Assembly: GCF_000346465.2 (NCBI RefSeq)
Contig: NC_034014.1
Span: 11,165,582 to 11,229,581, forward strand
Source: Prunus persica
Taxonomy: Eukaryota; Streptophyta; Magnoliopsida; Rosales; Rosaceae
Direction of reading: 5' to 3'
Length of the DNA: 64,000 nt
The notes beneath the pieces were generated by a model. The model was not told where the DNA came from. It saw only the letters and a list, made by a program, of their open reading frames with translations, and made no database searches. A program made the position numbers and the translations under genes. This document shows, piece by piece, positions 13,777 through 24,434 of the stretch (position 1 is the stretch's first letter; each line of letters begins with the position of its first letter).

Positions 13777-14447
13777 CCTGAAAGGTAAACCAACATAATA
13801 AAAAATACAATACACATTGAGAAAACATTGAGAAAACCATATACATATTTATGTCAGAATAGCAAATATATATATGATTTGTATATTTTGTTGTCAGAAT
13901 AGCATATCAGTAATCATGTGCAGTTTGAGTATACCACAGGAGAAACACTCACAACATCCACGAAACACAAGAAACATATTTACAGAGAGGAAATTTCCAA
14001 TTATTTCTGCTAGGGGATGGATTTGCATGGATCATTGTAAAGTACTTTATACTCTTTGGCCAATCCCAATGGGCAACACGTCTGTATAGCCTCAACGCTC
14101 TTAGGATCAAGGCAGACCCAAATTGGAAATATTTTATTCATCCAAATCGAAAAAGAAATACAATTAATAAGTTCTTTATCTTCAAATCCAATCCAACAAA
14201 CAAAATTAATAAGTTGAATGAACTACTTCAAGTGGCCAACAGAAAACCATGGAATTAAAACAAAGATGGAAGGATAGAGAGAGAGAGAAAAGCAAACCTG
14301 GAATTACAGATCGATAAGTTGAATTAGAGAGTGTTGGAATTGCTTCAGGCAAAGGCTACAGACGTGTGTGCTCAGCAGTAGTTCGATTAAAGGCTACGGA
14401 TGTGCGTGCGAATCCAAATTTTGTGTAGTAGGGTTTTGCCTTTTAGG

Positions 14448-14568
14448 TTTAATTTTTAAGGGTATTTGTGTCTATTTATGTGAGTTTTTGGCTATATTTG
14501 AAAGATTTTATCAAAACTGACATTTTTGAAAGTGGGGGGTAAATTTTGGCTATTTTTGATAAAAACTC
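14448..14568. repeat. MULE-1 right TIR
   Basis: Inverted partner of 10483-10603, followed directly by the TSD copy TTTCTTCAA. In MuDR-like elements the TIR carries the transposase promoter, and the gene here does read inward from this end. Confidence 0.92.
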
Positions 14569-14577
14569 TTTCTTCAA

Positions 14578-15306
14578 CGACCATGAAAAAAAATAATTAA
14601 AAAAAGAGAAAAAAAACCTGCAAGTCACCCTCCCCCTTCATCTCTCCCTCCTACCCCTTCCACCTTCCACTCTCATTCCCCTTATGATCTCTCTCTCCCA
14701 TATTTATCTCTCTCTACACTCTCTCTTTTCACGGTGGAAAAGAAAAATCAAAATCAAGACCACTCCATTGTAGCTTGAATCGGCGGAGTGTGGTGGTTAA
14801 TTGAAGCATGGGTGGAGAGGGAAGTATAAGGTTGGTTGAGGGGAATAAAACCTGACCAAAATCATGGCCAGTGGTGGCCTGTCGGGAGCGATGTCTATGA
14901 AAAAATGACAAGGAAGGGGTTGACAAGAGAGAGGGAGGCGAGGGGAGGTGCGTTGGGGAGAGGATGAGGGGGAGAAAGTGTTTTTTTAGTAATTTTTATA
15001 TATTAGTTTTTATGTATTGAACAATTTAAATAATTAATTAGTCCACGTGGCAAAAATATGGGTGGCTCCATGTGGCAATATTATTTAACAGAAAAGATGA
15101 CAATCAAACTAACAGAGATATGAAAGTGATATGAAAGTAAACATTATGTATGTGACTAAAATGAAAAAAACTTGATGTATGGAAGGCTGAAACTCTATAA
15201 ACTTCAATGCAGTAAAATGAAAATTATCCGAACAAATAAGAAAACAAAATAGTAGAAAAACATGAATAGATACATAATCAAAGTTTTGAAAGTAAAGGTT
15301 TTAATG
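14578..15306. other. Intergenic DNA with an inverted dispersed repeat
   Basis: No gene. The segment 15000-15240 is the inverted copy of the repeat at 3050-3255. A CT-rich tract lies at 14630-14730. Reading frames in this stretch are low-complexity. Confidence 0.6.
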
Positions 15307-15769
15307 TTGGAAATTAAATTGAGAATAGATAGAAAATTTGGCTTTGAGGCACGTTACTACGTTTTCCTTAAGTGATATTTGCCCCGTCTCAATAGATTTT
15401 GCTAATAGATTCTAGACAAATCACTTCCAAGATACATTGGAATTATAGAGTTTAGCAAAAACTGAAATTCCCTTAGAGTTTCTACAAGAAAATTGTATGA
15501 TATAATGAGAAGAAGAGTTAGAGAGAGATTGACTTCTGCTGTGTTTAGAAGTCCCATGTTGTGGGGTTTTTATAGATTCTAGTGAGAGTCAAAAGTACCA
15601 ATTTGATTTTGGTGAAAAGGTGCCAAAACACTCTTTCGGTGGAAAGATGCCTCTTATTGAATATAATTGTCAATACCCATTGTTCACAACTGTTGGAATA
15701 CTTTTCAAAGGATAACTTTGTTTCACAATGCACCTACCGACTCATCACTAATATATGCAATCTGTCATA

Positions 15770-15802
<33 letters not shown>

Positions 15803-15817
15803 TTGAAATCTCTAACA
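15307..15817 (-). mobile_element. 3' LTR of a minus-strand Copia relic
   Basis: A TGTTGG..CTAACA block of 511 bp matches the LTR at 56685-57187 along its whole length, with roughly 10 percent differences by eye. Read on the minus strand, the purine-rich stretch GGAAGGAAT just before its start (15818-15826) looks like a polypurine tract. It is therefore a 3' LTR still joined to its internal region rather than a solo LTR. The outer flank (15302-15306) is TTTAA. Confidence 0.8.
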
Positions 15818-15929
15818 ATTCCTTCCAATTTCAAAATATATCATTATATAAACAGGAAATATCATTCAAACCAATTATAAACATATATTACAGTACCAAC
15901 AATTCTTATCCAAATTGTAATATACTTTA

Positions 15930-16210
15930 GGCTTATTTGTTCATATACCTCCCGTGGTTTACAAAGTGTCTCAAATTGCCCCTTGACTTTTGTAATGGCA
16001 CAAATTACTCTCTTAACTCCCATTCCATTATAAGGTTGCCCCATACTGTGAATTTTCAACGAAAAATTGTTATCTCAGCTGATGTGGTAGGGGTACTCGA
16101 GTAATTTCATAAAAGTGGCAAATATTGATCAGAAATTGGCATCCAACATGGCTATTGGTGGGACCCATGAGAGAGTATGTTATAATGAGTTGGGGTTTTG
16201 AAAATTTCAA
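15930..16210. repeat. MULE-2 left TIR
   Basis: Long inverted repeat partner of 20952-21231 with scattered mismatches. The two sides match through words such as GTGGTAGGGGTACT and lose similarity after GAAAATTT. Confidence 0.88.
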
Positions 16211-16399
16211 ACCATTCAAGCCCGCCAAATTTCCCCCAATTTTTTCCAAAATCACAACCCTAGGTTCCCCCTGCAACAAAACAACTGGAGATCCCTAAAA
16301 TTGGCATCGTCATTGCTCGAAATTGGGGTCTCCTTGCTGGCAATTGGGGGTGTTTTGGCGAATCTATGTTTTGGTTCAATTGAAAAAGTTGAAAAAGAT

Positions 16400-16806
16400 A
16401 TGGAAGTGAGAGAAGCAAGGCAGGCAAGGCAGGCTTCACAATGTTACTGTGGAAAGGTGGCAAGAATTATAACTTCTTGGACTAATTCAAACTCAGGAAG
16501 ACTATTTCAAGTTTGTCCACTCTCAAAGATAAGGTTCTTGGATCAATTCAAATCTAGGTTTGTTGTTAATAGGTTGAAACAATGAATTTTTTGTGGTGGG
16601 TTGATGTAGGGAAGAGTTAACAAAGGATGTGGTTTTTGGGAGTGGGTTGATGATGAAATGTGCGATCATTCCAAGATGGCGATACCTTCCTAAGGAAAAT
16701 TGATAGGTTGGAAGAGGAGAATGCAGAGATTCAATTGAAATCAAGAATACTGGTTATTGCTCTTGTGCTATCATGGTTGATTACACGTGTTGTTATCATG
16801 GCATGA
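16400..16806 (+). pseudogene. GRF zinc-finger protein with transmembrane tail, accessory MULE gene relic
   Basis: From the ATG at 16400 the frame gives a short leader and then a zf-GRF signature: CYCGKVARIITSW, NSGRLFQVCP and, after a gap with no open frame, NKGCGFWEW. Next comes a leucine/glutamate-rich coiled-coil-like segment (RLEEENAEIQLK) and a hydrophobic C-terminal helix (ILVIALVLSWLITRVVIM) ending at TGA 16804-16806. A short intron may lie between about 16557 and 16610, but the phases do not join cleanly. A second shift is needed near 16680, so this copy is probably dead. GRF zinc fingers are known nucleic-acid-binding modules. Role and TE ownership are inferred from position: it lies wholly inside the TIRs, starts beside the left TIR and converges on the transposase, as mudrB does with mudrA. 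Confidence 0.6.
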
Positions 16807-17406
16807 GGATGATTCGAAACTGAGAGGAGAATATGGATGTGTTAATAGATGTAATATGGTTGTGTTTATGGATGTAAGAGGTGTTGTAATGTGTTAATGG
16901 ATGTAATTTGGCTGTATTTTGCAATGTAATAGGTGTTGTAATATGTTAACTGTGTTTTGGTATGAACTGGATATGAAGTTTGCAAGTTTGGAGCATTTTT
17001 TTTAATTTTATATATAAAGTATAAGTCTTAAGGATTACATATACCATATGCAGGATTACACAAAAGAGACAACATAAAAGTGGTAATATAAAAGTTTTAT
17101 GTGTAAAATATAAAGTCTCCAATTCAAATATAACACAAAAGAGGCAATAAAAATTTTCATTTGCATTTCAATTCAAAAATTGAAAAACATCAACCATCTA
17201 CGGGATTTCACCGCATATGTATCCAAAATATGTCCAAAAAACTAGTGTCGAATTGTGAATCTTTACATGACCAAAAAACATGCAACCCAAACTTGCCTAA
17301 AGTAAAATAACAAAAAAAGCAACCCCCAAGTTCATAACAAAATAAGCAACCCAATCATGTCCTTATTCAACTCCCATTCTTCATCATGGGTGAAAAAATG
17401 GGTTCT

Positions 17407-20400
17407 TCACAAAGTGCTTCCTCTGTAAAGATGCTTGTGACTTCTTTCTCTGCCTTTGATGTCCCCTATATTTGGTATAGTAGGTGCACTTATTGAAGCT
17501 TCACTTTGTTGTGTGGGAACCAAGCATTGGGAGCTATCTCCTTGCTTATTTCCTTGCCTAGTTTGACATCCTCCTGGATTTGGTATACTAGGTGCACTTG
17601 TTGAAGTTTTAGTTTGTTGTGAGGGAACCAAGCCTTAGGAACCATCTCCTTGCTTCTTTTTCCTAAACTGCCTTGTATGTTGGCCATTAGATTCATCTAT
17701 ATTGGCACTTCTTCTCACCTGAAAAATAAGAATTTCTAACCTAGGTCAAATTGAAAAGTCTAAAAATAAGAACCTTAACTATAGGTCAAAATAAGAGCTT
17801 ACATGAAGTTTTGTTTTTGGTGATTTCTTCTTGGGAGGCTTTAAGAAAGGGTTTTTAGATTCCCGAGATGGGTAAAAATTGAGTAAATACAATTGAGGAG
17901 CTTACAATTTATTATAATAAAAAAATAATTTTTGTAGCACAGTGAGAAAAAGCCTTCATCATACCTTACAACCTCTTCGATTATATCCTTTTCCCCCACA
18001 ATTGCCAGATTTTAGTGGAATTCCATACTTTGGCAGCTAGTATGGATTCTTTGGCTTCTTAGGTTCATCAGCAGCTTTATTCCTTGCCTTCTTAATTCTA
18101 CCAGGCTGCTTGTGGTATTTGGAAGGCTTCAATGGAGGTAGCCCAGTCTTCACCCATTGATCTTGGCTCAGCATTGGCATAACCATAGGTTCATAGGCTT
18201 TCATGAAAGTTTCTTTCTTGTACCAATCAGCCATATAGTCCTTAGGGGCTCCATGATACCTACTAATGACAGCACAAGCATGTTCACAGGGTAGCCTAGT
18301 CAAATCCCAACCTCTACATGAACAAGAGTGGGCATTCAAATCAACAGCAAGTGTCCTCCCACTTTAGTGCATAACCTGGAATATGTTGATTCCAGTAGCC
18401 TTGTGAATGTACCACTAACCATTTCCTTTAATTTTTTCTAAAATACCTTTAATCCTTTGCCCCATCTGTTCATGCCACTTGTCACATGTAACCTTTCCTG
18501 TAGCCATCAATAGCATAATGTACAACCTAATTTTTGGAAGAGGTCTTGAAATGTGTCCTACTTCAATTCCTAGGATCTTTTTCTGCTAGCCAATTATGGG
18601 CAGGTCCAGACATGTTCAACATCTTATTCATCTCTTCATTAAATCAAGGCACTGTTGTAGTCCTTGTAATGGATTCCATTTGCTGCTTCAATGCAAGGCT
18701 TTTGTGCTTCATCATAAAGTTTGCAAGCAAATGCTTTAAGTAGTGCCTATGCTCACCATTGGGGAATAAAGCATGTATAACATTAATGAGACCCTTTTGC
18801 TTGTCAGACATGAAGACATAACCATTACTGTTGGCAATATTCAAATCAACAACAAGAATTTTCAAAAACCACATGTAAGTACTAAAACTGTCAACTTTTG
18901 CAACAGCATATGCAATTGGATACATTCCGTTATTTGCATCAATCCCAATTACGGACAACAATTTCTCTGGATGGGGCTCCTTTAAATGGCAACCATCCAA
19001 ATATATTACATGCCTGCAACCTTCCAAAAAGCATTTCTTGCATGCACTAAGACATATGTACAACCTTTGAAACTGAGGTCTATTACCATCTAATTCAGAC
19101 TTAATGAGCATAGTGCTTCCAACATTTCTATTCCTTAATTCATTACAGTATTCATATTGTTCAGTGTAATTTCCCTATACTGCTAAAGCCCTTGCTCAAT
19201 ACACAGTTGCTTTGGAAAGGGTGTAACCATAATCCAAGTGCACTTGCTCTAGAAATGATGATTCAGTCTAGTTTGGATTCATCCTTAATTGCCCAACATA
19301 CCTTTTAGCTAACCACTTAGCAATCACATGTATATTCTTACTACCCTGACTATATGCATGTTCATATCTACATGTTTTCACTTGCAAGAGTGTGCTTCCA
19401 TTTACCTTGAATGTATACACAACAAATGGACATGAACTTTCACACACAACCCTTATTTTGTCTAAATCATTATTCATAAATTTCAACTCTCTTTCCGAAT
19501 TGACGGAATGTCTCCTCACATAGCTTTTCAAAATAATGCAGCAGTAGAAAACCTTAACCCAAGTGTGAATATTGGCTTCTTCATGTCAATTTCATGCCTA
19601 AAACCCAAACTCTTTGGCATTCTTTTCATCTTCCTTCTTGCTTCATCTTCATCTGAAGATGTATTTGGGCCTGTAAGTGCAACCTCATCCTCTCCAGTGA
19701 CATCTCCGTCATTATCTTCCTCAGCATTTGGATCCATATCAATAGTGATATCATCAACATAACCATCAAACCAGATATCATCCTTTGTATAATCAACAGT
19801 GTTAGCTTCCTCATCTTCAGACCATGCATAATCATTTTGCACAAAGTCTAGATCAGTTGCATCCTTATCCTCAAAACTAGAACTCTCACCAACCTCTTGC
19901 ACATTCACATTATCTTGCTCATGCACATCATCTTGCTCTTGCACATGCACATCATCTTGCTCTTACACAGGCACATCACCATGCTCTTGCACATTCACAT
20001 CACCAAGCTCTTGCACATGCACATCACCAAGCTTTTGCAATTGTTCCTCTAATTATATCACTTCATTTGAAGTTTTTCAGCCTCGTGATTCAAATATAAC
20101 ACAATAACCTTCTTATTTCTCTTAGGAATTGTATGCATAATCCCTAACAGGCTATCATCGCATCCTATGAGAACAACTTTCCTAATCTGTGCAACAATAC
20201 CATAGAATTCCATGCCGTCTTTATATCCAAAATCCTTAACTATCGCACATATCTCTAACATTGACATGTAATTAGCCTCACAATAATCAAACCAACTTAT
20301 AGAACCACCTAAGTAAAACCATTGACTTTCACTTGACCCTTTGTACACAAGCTTACCTCCATGAAACATCTTAAATGTGATCAAATCATCACCATCTTCA

Positions 20401-20417
20401 TCTATCAATTTTAGCAC
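17407..20417 (-). pseudogene. MULE-2 transposase, multiply frameshifted
   Basis: Recognisable pieces run right to left. An N-terminal region comes first (20417-20058), then an acidic linker (19950-19530). A DNA-binding segment (19531-19268) includes a CESSCPF..Y pattern. The MULE catalytic domain (19111-18644) has LDGCHLK and MSDKQKG supplying two acidic residues. A SWIM finger (18339-18037) includes CSCRGWD and LPCEHAC. A C-X2-C-like knuckle (about 18010-17960) is followed by a splice-donor-like AAG/GTATGA. Pieces lie in at least three frames and several end in stops, so no intact product is possible. The tail (17440-17700) includes a two-copy imperfect repeat of about 110 bp. Confidence 0.85.
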
Positions 20418-20951
20418 AGCAAATATCCCATTAATAACTAGTCAATGCACTTCCTGTGCTATTCAATTAAATATAGCCAAATTCACAACCTAATTCATCC
20501 CCCAAAAACCATGACTATTTAACCCATACACTGACAAACTCATATAACAGACAACACAAGGACCACCCAACAAGGACCACACAGTTCACACATTCCAGCA
20601 CACATGAAGGAGAAGGAAACATAAAGAAGACATGTTAGGCCAAAAAAAGACATTCAACAAAAAAAGGACATAAACAAGATAGAGGCATATAGCGGAGAAA
20701 GAATAAAGAAGAGACAAGAATGAGACCACTTACACACGGGTTGAGAACCTCCAGCTTCTCAAAGCATAGTCATTTTCGCACTACTTCACTGTTGCTAGAT
20801 AGAACTTTACACTCACGAAATCACTACACACATAGAAAAGCAATTCCTAAACCCTATTCAAAGATGCGCTACCTAAAATCCAAGAACCCTCATTGAAGAT
20901 TCCTTTGGCTTGAACAGCTGAGCCATTCTATTTCTTCACTTTCACAAATCT

Positions 20952-21231
20952 AAAATTTTCGAAACCCTAACCCAGTATGACATACTATCTCATACGTCCC
21001 ACCAATAGTCACGTCAGATGCCAATTTCGGATTAATTTTTGCCACTTGTATGAAATTACTCAAGTACCCCTACCACATTAGCCCAGATAACGATTTTTCG
21101 TTGAAAATTCAAGGCATGGGGCAACCTTAGTAACGGAATGGAAGTTAAGGGAGTAATTTGAGCTATTACAAAAGTTAGGAGGCAATCTGAGACACTTTGT
21201 AAACCATAGGGGGGATTTGAACAAATAAGCC
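20952..21231. repeat. MULE-2 right TIR
   Basis: Inverted partner of 15930-16210, ending AAATAAGCC and followed by the imperfect TSD TATACCTTA. Transposase transcription would start just inside it. The stretch 20418-20951 between TIR and first coding piece shows no other gene. Confidence 0.88.
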
Positions 21232-22103
21232 TATACCTTAAACACTTCTATAAAATCATCCTTGCATGTTCTTGTATACAAGAAGGTATCTTTCGGTTTT
21301 AACCTTCAATTAGTGTAAGTATTTCAAAGATTTGATGGAGATAACGGTGGCCTTTCCATACGTTAAACTGTGTGTGCATTTTGTCAAAACCGGATAATAC
21401 CACATACATGATCACATTAAAATTTCCTTGTAAAAAATTCTGAACTGAGTAAGCACTATTATGGCCGTGTGCTACTTCCTAGTTTCATAAATATTTACAA
21501 GAGAAACACCCAAAAAACTCTTGTTAGAAGCCACACCACTTCTTATATTTATATAGGTGAGGTTACTCATGATATGTCCCTACTAATAAGGACATGAAAA
21601 ACAATGATCTGTCCCTACTAACAAGGACATGAAAAACAATCATACCTCACTAAGAGTTTAATAAACTCATCCTCTTTATCACAACACTATGCACTGAGCA
21701 TCCTGAAATAGGGTATATAAATTTATTCTGTGCTTATTCAATTCACATATTAGTAACTTGTTATTACCCATTTAACTTTGGTATAGTGATGTTCTAGGAA
21801 AAGTTGGGTTACCATTACTGGTGATTTAAGTAAAGGATTTCAACCCCATTCCACTAGATGTACTTTTTACCATATCTTTAGAGAGTCCCTTAGTAAATGG
21901 ATTTGTCAAATTTTTATTTGACCTTACATACGTTAGCGAAAAGGCCAAAGAAAAGTAAACGTCTATTTACAGAGTTGAGGGATCCACTCGCATACTTTGT
22001 CAATTATGAACATTATGATCTTGTCGTACCAAGGGACTACATTGCGAAAGAAGACAGTAACATTAGCATAAAGAGAATTTTGGCTAGACCAACATAAATT
22101 ATA

Positions 22104-23081
22104 GGCTTATTTATAGATACGCCCCTTGTACTTTCAAAATAGTCTCAGATTACCACATGTTCTTTGAAATGTCTCACTATACCACCTATATTTCAATAAG
22201 TGTCTCACGTTAGCTATTCCATCAGATTTGGAAGAAGTTCTGTTAGTTGATGTGGCCCCCACTTCTTTTCAATCTCTTAACAAAAGAGAGGAAGGCTTAG
22301 TCAGGTTGAGAAAAGGGGGAATTTGGGAGAAGAAGGTTAGGTTGAGGTAATTCAAATATGGAAACTAGAAATACTATATTGGAGTAATTTTGCGTGGAAT
22401 ACGTATCGTGTTTCAATCAAAAGCACTAAATGAATTGTATANNNNNNNNNNNNNNNNNNNNNNNNNNNNNNNNNNNNNNNNNNNNNNNNNNNNNNNNNNN
22501 NNNNNNNNNNNNNNNNNNNNNNNNNNNNNNNNNNNNNNNNNNNNNNNNNNNNNNNNNNNNNNNNNNNNNNNNNNNNNNNNNNNNNNNNNNNNNNNNNNNN
22601 NNNNNNNNNNNNNNNNNNNNNNNNNNNNNNNNNNNNNNNNNNNNNNNNNNNNNNNNNNNNNGAAATCGCCAGTCAGTATATTTTTTAACTATTATCATGC
22701 ATTTGTTCATAGATGTGAAAACAACTGATCTTAATAAACTACATAACAGTTGAGTGATGCCCCCTTCAAAATCTATAAATTAAATTCCTCATTTTCTCCC
22801 AAATCTGAACATCCAGATTCTCAAATATGAAATTCCCCCAACCTAACCTTCTTCTCCCAAATTCCCCCTTTTGTCAACCTAACTAAACCTTCCTCTCCCT
22901 TATTAAGAGATTGAAAAGAAGTGGAGGCCACATCAGCTAAAGGAACTTATCTCAAATATGACAGAATAGCTAACGTGAGACACTTATTGAAAGTATAAGT
23001 GGTATATTGAAACATTTCAAAGAACATGTGGTAAATCTGAGACTATTTTGAAAACACATAGGGCTTATCCATAAATAAGCC
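22104..23081. mobile_element. Foldback non-autonomous MULE related to MULE-2
   Basis: Perfect 9-bp TSDs TAAATTATA (22095-22103 and 23082-23090) flank a 978-bp element including the gap. Its arms of about 260 bp are inverted repeats (22104-22363 and about 22822-23081). The outer bases GGCTTATTTATA and inner words such as GTCTCAGATTACC echo MULE-2 (GGCTTATTTGTT, GTCTCAAATTGCC). No coding capacity is visible. Probably mobilised by a MULE-2-type transposase (inference). Confidence 0.88.
22442..22661. other. Assembly gap (220 N)
   Basis: The unknown bases sit in the middle of the foldback element between its inverted arms. The real size may differ from 220. Confidence 0.99.
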
Positions 23082-23288
23082 TAAATTATACATAAATTAT
23101 GAAAAGAAAACTGTAACATTAGCTTAGTAACTGTTGGAAATTACAGTCCAACATGCTACCGTAGTCATCACATTGGGTTACTTTGACTTTCAGGGGTAAA
23201 ACAGATATTTGACCTTAATATCTGAAGGCACTACAGTAAATAAGCATTCTTTAATATATAATTTATAATTTAAAGGTTTGGCAATCGT

Positions 23289-24194
23289 CTAACCTGGTCG
23301 TGGACTTTGAATTCCAGTGCCGGTGCAGTTCTCCCAGCAAGAAATTTCCCCTGATGGGCAACTTTCTGTACATGCATGAAGAAGCCATGAGAGTTCAAAG
23401 CCATGCGCTATTTCATTATATATATCTTTGCAAGACGTCATGAGCTCCTCAGTTGAAGGGGACACCAAAACCATTAGTGTTATTTTGCAGGAATCCCCCG
23501 AATTGTTTAAACTTGGGCCAATTGCATAGCCACGCCCAACCCGAAATTTTATGAAAGAAGAATATGTTGTTAAATTGGAGAAAGAAGAATTGGAAGAAGA
23601 ATAGTTGTTGGCCCCACTGATGCATGGAGCTGTTTCAAGTTTAAACAATGAGATCGGAAGGATTCATTGGATTTTCACAGCTCAGGAAGATTATAAACAT
23701 TGATGAACTCCTTAATCGGAAGGATTCATTATAAAGACCAGAAAAGGATTCATAAGAAGGAAGATTATAACAAGAGTCAGAAAAGTTGAAGGGGGTCAAG
23801 GAGTAGAGTGGGTGGGAGAAGTAGTTGTCCTTGATCTTGTGAACGCCAGCATCCACAGTCGGATTGTGAAGTTATTATTGTAATTGATTGCTTGTACATA
23901 ATACTTTCCTGAAAACAAGGATAGCACTGCATGATCAGTATTACCATTTCACTTTGCCTCACAAGATAGCTTGAACATTTTGTCGCTGTCGCCGCAGTGT
24001 TTAGAGTCTCCTTTCAATCGGAATGGAGAGTTTATGTTAATATTTCCACAGGAACGGGTACAATCCGAGTTATCATGGACTTTATTACCTGTAATATTAT
24101 TGGAAGCTGTTTGGGAACAAGAGGGAGGAAGAAGAAGAAAAAGATGAAGGAGGAGCGCTGTGTAAGCAGCAAATAGGAGACTTCCTCTAGACAT
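23289..24194 (-). pseudogene. LRK10-like receptor kinase ectodomain fragment (copy A, minus-strand gene)
   Basis: This aligns with the ectodomain exon at 36697-35839. An ATG at 24194 (MSRGSLLFAAY) starts a signal peptide, then comes the GUB_WAK_bind start (CTRSCGNIN, PFRLKGDS). The frame shifts near 23860, where one T is missing relative to copy B (CGAC-TGTGG against CGACTTGTGG). A second rearranged patch lies at about 23690-23770. The later ectodomain (GYAIGPSLNNSG, then ELSWLLHACTESCPSGE) is recognisable to 23289, with a donor-like AG/GTTAGACGA just beyond. No transmembrane or kinase exons follow; the foldback MULE and the Copia relic occupy that side. Dead remnant. Confidence 0.88.
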
Positions 24195-24434
24195 GATGTC
24201 AGAGCGGAAGAAAGAGATTTTCAATTTAGTACAGTTAATTTAAACCTTTAAAGAGATAATCAGATTAAAAAAAAAAAGAGGGGTTGCATGAGTCATGACC
24301 CGCCCGCCATTGACTCAAACATCTAGATGGAGTGGGGCCCATATCATCTAGAAGTAATCAAATTGAAGTACTGACCCTTGATTTTATATCATCTGCATGC
24401 AATTCGATTTATTTGCTTAGGAAGGGTTCTCATC
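24195..24434. promoter_or_regulatory. Short divergent intergenic region, candidate bidirectional promoter
   Basis: Only 240 bp separate the ATG of the minus-strand ectodomain relic from the ATG of the plus-strand kinase gene. Copy B has a matching interval (36698-36953) that shares GAGTGGGGCCCAT. Conservation of this short spacer in both copies fits a shared promoter, but no core element is clear. Confidence 0.45.

Larger units (their letters stand above)
10483..14568 (-). mobile_element. MULE-1, Mutator-like DNA transposon with 121-bp TIRs
   Basis: The element is 4086 bp and bounded by perfect 9-bp TSDs. Its ends are long inverted repeats starting GAGTTTTTATC (10483-10603 and 14448-14568), which by hand differ at only a few positions. 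It encodes one MuDR-type transposase on the minus strand, read from the right TIR inward. Near-identical TIRs and a perfect TSD suggest a fairly recent insertion. The transposase frame carries several stops, so this copy probably moved with help from another source or was broken afterwards. Confidence 0.95.
15930..21231 (-). mobile_element. MULE-2, Mutator-like element with two convergent gene relics
   Basis: The element is 5302 bp, with inverted ends of about 280 bp starting GGCTTATTTGTTCA (15930-16210 and about 20952-21231). The 9-bp TSDs are TATACTTTA (15921-15929) and TATACCTTA (21232-21240), differing at one base. A transposase is read from the right TIR and a second gene with a GRF zinc finger from the left TIR, so the two converge. 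Both are degenerate. TSD mismatch and TIR divergence make it older than MULE-1. Confidence 0.92.
15818..22030 (-). mobile_element. 3' internal end of the Copia relic, split by MULE-2
   Basis: Before MULE-2 inserted, 15818-15929 and 21241 onward were joined. On the minus strand, about 21965-21860 encodes the C-terminal end of a Copia RNase H (NKNLTNPFTKGL followed by GMGLKSF, then a stop). After that comes about 600 bp of untranslated 3' sequence, the polypurine tract and the LTR. The element is truncated on its 5' side near 22030, where host-type sequence related to 35670-35710 begins. Confidence 0.7.

Noticed and set aside
15307..15817. Simple solo LTR
   Set aside because: Flanks TTTAA and ATTCC do not match, and the right side continues as polypurine tract and Copia internal sequence.
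16301..16399. Longer N-terminus for the GRF zinc-finger relic
   Set aside because: The upstream part begins at a TTG rather than ATG. The first ATG in frame is 16400.
22390..22753. Reading frames through the N gap
   Set aside because: Mostly unknown residues, and the sequence belongs to the foldback MULE.
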